Source: CAYYOS01 sp964473355 (lineage in GTDB: Bacteria > Pseudomonadota > Gammaproteobacteria > Burkholderiales > REEB80). From it: a stretch of 27,409 nt of DNA. The stretch spans positions 1 through 27,409 of the forward strand of contig CAYYOS010000011.1 of NCBI GenBank assembly GCA_964473355.1, in the 5' to 3' direction. The notes beneath the pieces were generated by a model. The model was not told the DNA's origin. It saw nothing but the letters and a program-made list of their open reading frames with translations, and searched no databases. This document shows positions 1 through 7,241 of this stretch, in pieces (position 1 is the first letter of the stretch; every line of letters begins with the position of its first letter). A program made the position numbers and the translations under genes.

Positions 1-1
1 T

Positions 2-88
2 TGGTGCCGAGAAGAGGACTCGAACCTCCACAGTGTTGCCACCGCTAGGACCTGAACCTAGTGCGTCTACCAATTCCGCCATCTCGGC
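2..88 (-). tRNA. tRNA-Leu (anticodon CAG)
   Basis: Read on the minus strand this is an 87-nt leucine tRNA with an encoded CCA end. The acceptor arms GCCGAGA and TCTCGGC pair, the T arm contains GGTTCGAGTCC, and the anticodon stem CTAGG/CCTAG encloses the loop TTCAGGT with anticodon CAG. A long variable arm, typical of class II leucine tRNAs, lies between the anticodon and T arms. The D arm shows the usual GGTAGACGC. It is transcribed away from rnr, from a promoter at 103-131. Confidence 0.96.
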
Positions 89-102
89 CTTAAACTCTGC
101 GG

Positions 103-131
103 ACTCTAAGGCGAAACGCCCTGTTTGTCAA
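103..131 (-). promoter_or_regulatory. Promoter of tRNA-Leu
   Basis: On the minus strand there is a perfect -35 TTGACA (126-131), a 17-nt spacer and a -10 TAGAGT (103-108). Transcription would begin about 8 nt before the mature tRNA 5' end at 88. The hexamers and spacing are seen directly; activity is inferred. Confidence 0.6.
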
Positions 132-152
132 TGAAAGCCATGCCTTTAAGAT
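125..152 (+). promoter_or_regulatory. Candidate rnr promoter
   Basis: On the plus strand TTGTCA (125-130), a 16-nt spacer and TAAGAT (147-152) form a fair sigma-70 promoter just before rnr. Its -35 element overlaps the -35 of the divergent tRNA promoter by five bases. It would give a short leader of about 12 nt. No strong Shine-Dalgarno sequence precedes the ATG at 171. Confidence 0.35.
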
Positions 153-170
153 ATCCTACAAGCAATCAAT

Positions 171-2420
171 ATGAAAAGTAAACGAGCGAAAGATCCATTT
201 TTGGAGCGAGAAAAAACGCTCTACCAAGAACCGCTGCCCAGCCGCGAATTCATTCTTGAGGTGCTCCAGGAACAGGGCGTACCGGTTGCCTTGGCGACGT
301 TGACTGAATTACTCAGCATCGAACCATCGGAGGTAGAAATTTTCGCGCGCCGCTTGCGGGCAATGGAGCGCGACGGGCAGATTATGCGTAATCGCAAAGA
401 CGCGATCTGCGTCGTGGATAAATTAGACTTGATTAAAGGTAAAGTCCAAGGGCATCCGGAAGGGTACGGGTTTTTAATCCCGGAAGAGGGCGTGGATTTA
501 TTTTTGGGTCCCAAGGAAATGCGTAAGGTCTTGCATGGCGACAAAGTAATGGCGCGCGAGATTGGGTTGGACCGACGGGGGCGCCCCGAGGCGGTAATCG
601 TTGAAGTGCTGGAACGGGCTAACCATAGAGTGGTTGGCCGGGTGCATAACGAACATGGTATTACTTTTGTGGTCGCTGAACAAAAGCGCATCAGCCAAGA
701 AATTTTGGTTGCGCCCGATCAAACGCGTGGCGTTAAGCCCGGTCAAGTGGTGATGGTAGAAATTATTGAGCAACCGAATAAGAACGCGCAACCCATAGGG
801 AAAATCGTTGAAATTTTGGGTAACTTCGCTGATCCGGGGATGGAAATCGAAATCGCTTTACGTAAGCATAACTTGCCCCATGAGTTTTCACCTGAAATCG
901 AAAAGGCCGCAAAAAAGTTTGCTAAAACGGTGGGGCGCCCGGAAGCGGGTAGGGTAGATATACGGCATCTACCTCTCGTGACGATAGACGGCGAAACCGC
1001 CAAAGATTTTGATGACGCGGTTTATTGCGAGGCATTAAAGGCCGGCAGCGGAAAAAAACGCGGGACCAGTGGCGGATTTCGGCTTTTTGTCGCGATCGCC
1101 GATGTCAGCTATTACGTAAAACCTGGCGATGCAATTGATAAAGAAGCGCTTACTCGAGGTAATTCTGTTTATTTTCCGCGGCGGGTCATTCCTATGCTGC
1201 CGGAAGTTTTATCTAACGGCTTATGTTCCATTAATCCGAATGTAGATCGCCTTTGCATGGTTTGTGAAATAGATATTGGTGCGAATGGGGACTTGGAAAA
1301 ATACCGGTTTTACCCCGGAATTATGAACTCCAAGGCGCGTCTAACCTATACGGAAGTCGCTGCGTTCTTGCAGGGTAAAACTTCCCCGGCCATCGGAAAT
1401 TTGGGCGAGCATATACTGGCGCTTAATCAGTTATTCCAGGTATTACTAACAGCCCGGCATAAACGCGGGGCTATCGATTTTGAGTCGATAGAGACGCAAA
1501 TGATTTTTAACGCCGAGGGAAAAATAGAACGCATCTTGCCGGTGATGCGTAACGACGCACACCGCATTATCGAGGAATGCATGTTGGCTGCCAACGTCTG
1601 CGCCTCGGATTACTTGCAAAAGAATGAACATCCCACGCTGTATCGTATCCACGAAGGGCCCAGCCCCGATAAACTCAAAGCACTGCGCACTTTTTTAAAA
1701 GAATTCGGGTTTAGTCTCGGCGGCGGTGAGAAGCCGCATGCGAAAGATTACGCAAAACTGTTGCAACAAATTAAAGGACGCCCGGATACTCAGTTACTGC
1801 AAACGGTTATGTTGCGCTCGCTTCATCAAGCGATATACAGTCCGGACAATGTCGGACACTTCGGCTTAGCCTACGAATCCTATACGCACTTTACTTCACC
1901 TATTCGCCGCTACCCTGATTTGCTGGTGCACCGCGCTATCAAGGCGGTGCTAGGCGGAACCGTCTACACTCCGGGTAACTGGCACGAATTGGGGGCGCAT
2001 AGCTCAATGACCGAGCGCCGCGCCGACGAGGCAACACGCGATGTTGAGGCTTGGCTAAAATCCTACTATATGCAAGATAAAATCGGCGAGGTTTTCGATG
2101 CCACGATTAGTGGTGTGACCGGTTTTGGAATATTTGTAGCGTTGGATGAGGTATACGTAGAAGGACTGGTGCATGTGACCGAACTCGGCAACGATTATTT
2201 TCATTTTGATGCCGCTAAACACCAGCTGTTGGGTGAGCGTACCGCGCAGCGTTTTCGCTTAGGTGATAGGGTACGCATACGCGTGGTTCGCGTAGATTTA
2301 GAAACGACCCGAATTGATTTCGCTCTGGAAGTAACCGCAAGGCTTGCTGAAAAAAAACCAAAGAACAAGGTCCGGGAATCCAAATCTCGCGAAATTAAAC
2401 CGCGGACTCGTCGCCGATAG
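171..2420 (+). CDS. rnr: Ribonuclease R
   Basis: A 749-residue 3'-to-5' exoribonuclease of the RNB family, which degrades structured RNA in mRNA decay, rRNA quality control and tmRNA-linked turnover. The N-terminal 80 residues look like the winged-helix region, followed by cold-shock-type RNA-binding domains (about 85-240). The RNB catalytic domain follows, with the Asp cluster AKDFDDAV near residue 281. An S1 domain lies at about 640-720 (GEVFDATISGVTGFGIFVAL) and the tail is rich in Lys and Arg. Length and domain order are normal for RNase R rather than the shorter RNase II. The next gene, rlmB, starts 48 nt downstream; this rnr-rlmB pairing is common in proteobacteria. Confidence 0.96.
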   Translation: MKSKRAKDPFLEREKTLYQEPLPSREFILEVLQEQGVPVALATLTELLSIEPSEVEIFARRLRAMERDGQIMRNRKDAICVVDKLDLIKGKVQGHPEGYGFLIPEEGVDLFLGPKEMRKVLHGDKVMAREIGLDRRGRPEAVIVEVLERANHRVVGRVHNEHGITFVVAEQKRISQEILVAPDQTRGVKPGQVVMVEIIEQPNKNAQPIGKIVEILGNFADPGMEIEIALRKHNLPHEFSPEIEKAAKKFAKTVGRPEAGRVDIRHLPLVTIDGETAKDFDDAVYCEALKAGSGKKRGTSGGFRLFVAIADVSYYVKPGDAIDKEALTRGNSVYFPRRVIPMLPEVLSNGLCSINPNVDRLCMVCEIDIGANGDLEKYRFYPGIMNSKARLTYTEVAAFLQGKTSPAIGNLGEHILALNQLFQVLLTARHKRGAIDFESIETQMIFNAEGKIERILPVMRNDAHRIIEECMLAANVCASDYLQKNEHPTLYRIHEGPSPDKLKALRTFLKEFGFSLGGGEKPHAKDYAKLLQQIKGRPDTQLLQTVMLRSLHQAIYSPDNVGHFGLAYESYTHFTSPIRRYPDLLVHRAIKAVLGGTVYTPGNWHELGAHSSMTERRADEATRDVEAWLKSYYMQDKIGEVFDATISGVTGFGIFVALDEVYVEGLVHVTELGNDYFHFDAAKHQLLGERTAQRFRLGDRVRIRVVRVDLETTRIDFALEVTARLAEKKPKNKVRESKSREIKPRTRRR

Positions 2421-2468
2421 CGACATGCACCTGGGCTTTAAATAAGCTTCTCTCGGTCGGACACGAAG

Positions 2469-3209
2469 ATGACTCCCCAGATTATTTGTGGCATTCATGC
2501 AGTGTGGGCGCGCCTTAAAAAGCATCCTAGCAGTATTTACGAAATTCATTTTGTAAATTCGCGCCACGATAAACGCATCGCGGAATTGCAAGCGTTTTCT
2601 GCTAAGCAAAACATTAGGGTTGTTCTTCAAGACAGTGCGGCGCTGGATCGCTTATGTGCCGGTGTCGGGCATCAGGGTGTCGCGGCAAAGGTAGCGACCT
2701 TGGTTTTGCCGCAGCACATTGATGACGTTTTGGACGAATTAACTGAACCTGCTTTGCTGCTAATTTTGGATGGCGTACAAGATCCGCATAATCTAGGTGC
2801 GTGCTTACGCACCGCGGAGGCATGCGGCGCGCACGCGGTCCTCGCGCCCAAGGATCGCGCCGTGGGTCTGACGGCTGCGGCACGCAAAGTGGCCTGCGGC
2901 GCGGCGGAAGCGATTCCGTTTATATCCGTTACTAATCTCGCCAGAACCTTGCGAGAGCTAAAAGAACGAGATATTTGGATACTTGGCACCGCGGATGATG
3001 CGCCCGTCAGCCTATATTCTGCCAAATTGGATCGCGCCATTGCATGGGTCATGGGTGCAGAAGGCGAAGGCATGCGCCGGCTAACTCGCGAAACTTGTGA
3101 CGAACTCGTGGCTATCCCCATGCTGGGGACGGTCACTAGCCTAAATGTTTCTGTGGCCAGCGGGGTTTGTCTTTTTGAGACTCAGCGACAACGTCACCGG
3201 CATGCCTAG
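2469..3209 (+). CDS. rlmB: 23S rRNA (guanosine-2'-O-)-methyltransferase RlmB
   Basis: A 246-residue SpoU/TrmH-family enzyme expected to 2'-O-methylate G2251 in the peptidyl-transferase loop of 23S rRNA using S-adenosylmethionine. The N-terminal substrate-binding part begins with ICGIHAVWARL, typical of RlmB. The C-terminal knotted SPOUT domain carries motif 1 (DPHNLGACLRTAEACG), motif 2 (MGAEGEGMRRL) and motif 3 (IPMLGTVTSLNVSVASGV). It follows rnr on the same strand and probably shares its transcript. Its last eight bases overlap the start of the next gene (ATG at 3202 lies inside the end of rlmB), which suggests translational coupling. Confidence 0.95.
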   Translation: MTPQIICGIHAVWARLKKHPSSIYEIHFVNSRHDKRIAELQAFSAKQNIRVVLQDSAALDRLCAGVGHQGVAAKVATLVLPQHIDDVLDELTEPALLLILDGVQDPHNLGACLRTAEACGAHAVLAPKDRAVGLTAAARKVACGAAEAIPFISVTNLARTLRELKERDIWILGTADDAPVSLYSAKLDRAIAWVMGAEGEGMRRLTRETCDELVAIPMLGTVTSLNVSVASGVCLFETQRQRHRHA

Positions 3210-5387
3210 CTTAGAAGAAGCCCTGCGCGCCGCGCAAACTTCTCATCAAGCGGGCAGGGTTGAAGAGGCAGAATCGGCTTATAGGAAAATTTTGCAGGGG
3301 GAGCCGAATCACGCTGAAGCCTTACGCTTGCTAGGCTTACTGAAATTGCAGACTGGCGATCCGCAAGCTGCACTCACTTGTTTTAAACAATCTCTGGCAT
3401 ANNNNNNNNNNCATACACCCCCAACGATGCCGGCCTCTATGCGCACGCCGCTGACGCGACCGCAGCGCTCGGCTCGTACGATCAAGCAGCGGCGCTATAT
3501 CAAGAGGCCTTACGGCGCGGGTTTAAGACCGTTGAAGTGTTCCATAATCTCGGCTTGGCCTTAGCCAAACTAGGCCAGCACGCCGCTGCTATTCAAAATT
3601 ATCAGCGGGCGTTGAGCATCAACCCAAATTTTGCCAACGCTTACTATAACTTGGGTGTGGTACTTCAAGATCAAGGGGAGCGTGACGGTGCCGTCGTGAA
3701 CTACCGGCAGGCCTTACGCTTACGCCCGGATCATCCATCCACGCTGTTTAACTTGGCCGTAGCTTTGCAACAGCAGGGTGACTTAGCAGAAGCACGTCTT
3801 CTATATGGACAGGTTTTGAAAGTTAAACCCCATCATCTAGGCGCGCTCTATAACTTGGCCCGCTTGTTACAAGAGGCGGAGGAGCTGGAAGAAGCCGGCG
3901 AACTTTTTAAGTTACTATTAAATCTGGCGCCAGAACATCCCCAAGCCTACTACTGGCTGGGCAAGGCGCTGCACGATCTCTGGCGTTTAGATGAGGCCGT
4001 CTCGTATTTGCAAGCTGGCACTAAATACCATCCACAAAATGCCTCGCTCTATAATTTGTTGGCTTACGTATATAACAATTTAGCCCAGCACTCGGACGCT
4101 ATCACCTCATGTAAAACAGCGTTAGCGATTAAGCCCGATTTTTGGCAAGCGCACAGCAACTTATTAGTCATGATGCACTTTTATAGGGAGCACGATTTAG
4201 ATGAAATTTTCCTGGCGCATCAAGCGTGGTCTCAACGGCATCTAAGTGAATTGCCACCGGCCTTTACTCATGTGCCACCCGGGGATCCAAAAAAGCGCTT
4301 GCGCGTAGGCTATGTTAGCCCAAACTTTTATCGCGGTCCGGTCGGTTACTTTACGCGCCCTTTATTTGCCGCGCATGACAAAGCTCAAGTGGAGATTTAT
4401 TGTTACTATAATTTCCAAATTTTTGATGATGTGACGCTGCAGCTGCAGTCTTCTGCGGATGTTTGGCGTGACATCGCGGGTATGGCGGATGCCGCTGTCG
4501 CCGAGCTTATATACGAAGACAAGATAGATATCTTGGTGGATCTATCCGGACACACGGCTGATCATCGGCTTTTAGTGTTCGCTCGAAAACCCGCTCCAAT
4601 ACAAGTGACGTGGTTGGATTATTTTGACACCACGGGTCTGCCGGGCATGGATTATTTGATTTCCGACGCCATTCATACGCCGCCTGATACGGGACAACAT
4701 TTTAGCGAGCAAGTAATACGCTTAGCCGATACACGCTTGTGTTTTTCTCCACCGGAGTTTGCGCCCAGTGTTATGCCCTTGCCGGCACTCGTCAATGGTT
4801 ACCTGACTTTCGGCAGTTTTAATCGTTCTTCTAAAATGATTCCAGAGGTTGTGGCTTTATGGGGACGCATTTTGTGCGAGATTCCCAATGCGCGACTAAT
4901 ATTGAAAGGCGGTGCGCTGAATGACCCTGGCGCCTGGGCCAAAACCTATGCAAAGTTTGCCGAGCATGGCGTAGCTGCAAGCCGTATTGAGTTGCGCGCC
5001 GCTTCCGCTCATAGTGAAATGCTGAAGGAGTATGGGGACGTGGATATTGCCCTCGATCCTTTTCCTCATAATGGCGGGGCAACCACTTGCGACGCGCTGT
5101 GGATGGGCGTGCCTGTTATCGCTTTGCAGGGCCGCGATATGATAGGGCGTCAATCCGCGGCCATGTTAACCAATGTCGGGCTTAAGGAATTTATCGCAGA
5201 ATCGGAAGACGGATATGTAGCGATTGCCAAAACTTGGCAAAATAATTTTACTGGCTTAGCGCAAATCCGGGCCCGACTCCGCGGCAACATGGCGACTTCG
5301 CCCTTATGCGATGGCGTCCGCTTTGCCCGTGAAATGGAAGCCGCATATCGCGCCATGTGGATGCAGGAAATTAGCGCCGATGCTTGA
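3202..5387 (+). CDS. TPR-repeat O-GlcNAc transferase-like (SPINDLY/GT41) protein, interrupted by assembly gap
   Basis: A chain of tetratricopeptide repeats followed by a Glyco_transf_41 (OGT/SPINDLY) catalytic region. It starts at ATG 3202 (MPSLEEALRAAQ), overlapping the rlmB stop. Ten Ns at 3402-3411 interrupt it. Before the gap the frame is that of 3202. After it the frame that continues the TPRs (YTPNDAGLYAHAADATAALG) starts at 3414, in the frame of the stop at 5385. The apparent frame change falls at the gap, so it is probably one gene with an unknown missing length. The catalytic part shows GYVSPNF, LVDLSGHTADHRL, TWLDYFDTTGLPGMDYLISD, FGSFNRSSKM (the Lys that contacts UDP in OGT) and GGATTCDALWMGVPV. 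The OGT active-site His is replaced by Gly here (YRGPVGYF). Family members transfer sugars to protein Ser/Thr; the acceptor is unknown, the next gene being another TPR protein. Confidence 0.85.
3402..3411. other. Assembly gap (10 N)
   Basis: Ten Ns inside the TPR region of the glycosyltransferase gene. The reading frame changes across the gap, so its real length is not 10 unless a true frameshift exists. TPR-coding repeats are a likely cause of the broken assembly. Confidence 0.99.
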
Positions 5388-5417
5388 TAACACACTCCGT
5401 ACACTGCGGTTAACGTC

Positions 5418-6941
5418 ATGACCACTATGATATCCGTGGATCAGGCGATAAATTTAGCGTTTGAGCATCATCGGGCGGGCCGCCTGGCGGAGGCGCGAGC
5501 CATTTATGGCAAAATATTGGCGCAAGATCCAAATAACGCCAACGTACTGCATCTACAAGGTTTAGTCAGTCACGCAAAAGGCGAGTTTACCGAAGCCATT
5601 CGTCTAATTTCACAAGCTATCGCCGTGGCGCCAACTGTCCCCGAGTTTTTCAATAACCTTGGTGAAGCGTTGCGCGGCGCCGGACAGTACGAAGCAGCCA
5701 TCCTTAATTACGAACGAGCCCTGACATTTAAACCGAATTATGCGGAGGCACTCAATAATCTAGGCAATGCTTGGGTTGCAGCGGAGAAAATTCAAGCTGC
5801 CCAGGAATGTTACGAAAAAGCCATAGCGGCCCAGCCAAACTACGCAGAGGCGCACTATAATTTAGGTTACGTGCTCGCCGCGCAAACAAAATTTACGCAG
5901 GCAATTCCTTATTTGGAAGAGGCAATTCGCTTAAACCCCGGGTTTGCGTCCGCGCATTATCATTTGGGGAACGCTTTAAGGGAAACCGGAAGATCTCAGC
6001 AGGCCATCGAGTGTTTTCGCACCGCCATAACATGCGACCCCAACTTCCCAGATGCATACAATAACCTAGGTAATTTACTATTGCAGCCGGCGCAAACCCG
6101 CGAACGGCTAGCGTGCTATGAGAAAGCAATTGCGCTGCAACCCAACCATGTGCAAGCTAACACGACCCTTGGTACGCTATTGCAACAAAGCGAGCATTTT
6201 GACGCGGCCGCGCGGTGTTTCGAGAGTGTGTTAGCGGTTGAGCCGGAAAACGCCTTTATCCGCCACCTTCTAAATGCAGTGCGACAGCATCAGGTCGACC
6301 GCGCACCCTTGGCGTATATACGCGAAGTGTACGACAGCTATGCGCAGGAATTTGAAAGTCATCTTACTCGAGGCTTGAGTTATCGCATCCCACAGGAACT
6401 GAGCGAGATGCTGCGGCGTCATGTCGCCATTTCATCGCAGGGTTTGGATATTATCGACCTTGGCTGCGGCACCGGTCTAGGTGGCAGCATGTTGAAGGAT
6501 GTCGCGCATACGCTCATCGGGGTCGATGCTTCCCCTAGGATGTTAGAAAAGGCAAACGAGAGAGGCATATATAATGAATTGATATGTGCGGACATGGTGG
6601 CCCTGCTACGCGAATTGCCAATTGCCAGTAAAGATTTAGTTTGGGCCAGCGACGTGTTTATCTATACCGGTGACCTGTCAGAAATTTTTTCATGTAGCGC
6701 AGCTGTACTACGGCCAGGCGGCGCGCTGGCCTTTTCGGTGGAATCGTCGGGTCAGCATGAGTCGGACTTTTCACTGCAGCTATCCGGACGCTATAGCCAT
6801 GCGCTCCCCTACGTGCAAAGATTGGCCGAGGACTATGGATTTGATGTCAGCCTTTTTGAAGCTACTGTGATTCGTACTGAGCGGGAAATACCCGTGCCCG
6901 GTTATATTTTTATTTTGCGAAAAAAGGGCGCAGGAAAATAG
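5418..6941 (+). CDS. TPR-repeat SAM-dependent methyltransferase (COG4976-like)
   Basis: A 507-residue protein with about seven tetratricopeptide repeats over residues 5-290 (for example AEALNNLGNAWVAAEKIQAA and AEAHYNLGYVLAAQTKFTQA). A class I methyltransferase domain follows. The SAM-binding loop is DIIDLGCGTGLGG, the acidic end of strand 2 is VDASPRML, and the later motif is LRPGGALAFSVES. The linker LAYIREVYDSYAQEFESHL is typical of TPR-containing predicted methyltransferases. Its N-terminus resembles that of the preceding glycosyltransferase (HRAGRLAEARAIYGKIL against HQAGRVEEAESAYRKIL), so the two genes may share an ancestral TPR module. It starts 30 nt after the previous stop, probably in one operon. 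The methyl acceptor is unknown; a protein or glycan handled with the upstream enzyme is only a guess. Confidence 0.85.
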   Translation: MTTMISVDQAINLAFEHHRAGRLAEARAIYGKILAQDPNNANVLHLQGLVSHAKGEFTEAIRLISQAIAVAPTVPEFFNNLGEALRGAGQYEAAILNYERALTFKPNYAEALNNLGNAWVAAEKIQAAQECYEKAIAAQPNYAEAHYNLGYVLAAQTKFTQAIPYLEEAIRLNPGFASAHYHLGNALRETGRSQQAIECFRTAITCDPNFPDAYNNLGNLLLQPAQTRERLACYEKAIALQPNHVQANTTLGTLLQQSEHFDAAARCFESVLAVEPENAFIRHLLNAVRQHQVDRAPLAYIREVYDSYAQEFESHLTRGLSYRIPQELSEMLRRHVAISSQGLDIIDLGCGTGLGGSMLKDVAHTLIGVDASPRMLEKANERGIYNELICADMVALLRELPIASKDLVWASDVFIYTGDLSEIFSCSAAVLRPGGALAFSVESSGQHESDFSLQLSGRYSHALPYVQRLAEDYGFDVSLFEATVIRTEREIPVPGYIFILRKKGAGK

Positions 6942-7038
6942 AGTCACGTGCTAAATTTTTGAGCTTAGTGCTCTTCCCGTAATCAGAAAAAATCTTTACC
7001 GCTTAATCCCTAGATCCCACCGTTTGTCCCCCCATCGT

Positions 7039-7055
7039 TTCTCTCTTCGAGAGAA
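7039..7055 (+). promoter_or_regulatory. Perfect hairpin in protease leader
   Basis: TTCTCTC TTC GAGAGAA forms a perfect 7-bp stem with a 3-nt loop. A second small inverted repeat, ATGCC...GGCAT, lies at 7067-7081. Both lie directly upstream of the GEMM aptamer. No T-run follows, so a terminator is unlikely; an operator or a leader structure is possible. Confidence 0.3.
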
Positions 7056-7090
7056 CGTGAACGAATATGCCTCAACGGCATCTTAATCAT

Positions 7091-7182
7091 AGTCTGTAAG
7101 GGCAAGCCCTGCTGAAAAGCGGGTACGCAAAGTTTCCGGTCTAACGAGCGCAGGCTCCATGATAGCGGGATTGCCAGATGAA
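7091..7182 (+). promoter_or_regulatory. Cyclic-di-GMP class I (GEMM) riboswitch
   Basis: The sequence matches the GEMM aptamer from memory of the Vibrio Vc2 sequence. It has AAGGGCAAGCC (7099-7109) and a hairpin CCTGCT-GAAA-AGCGGG with a GNRA tetraloop (7108-7123). The hallmark ACGCAAAG (7125-7132), TCCGG-CTAAC, a second hairpin GAGC-GCAG-GCTC (7146-7157) and the 3' motif ATAGCGGGATTGCC (7162-7175) follow. The G in the GGGCAA stretch is kept, which favours cyclic-di-GMP over the cGAMP-type GEMM-Ib variant. The aptamer ends about 60 nt before the start codon of a secreted protease. No U-tract terminator is visible between them, so control of translation initiation is more likely than attenuation. 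Confidence 0.87.
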
Positions 7183-7241
7183 TTTAGTCCCGTTGTGGAC
7201 ACCCTGGCTTTCCCGAGGCTGCGCCCTATAAAGGATTGAAC

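Noticed and set aside
3412..3564. Continuation of the first half of the TPR gene in the same frame after the Ns
   Set aside because: The residues are Arg/Thr/Pro-rich and not TPR-like, whereas the other frame gives normal TPR sequence from 3414.
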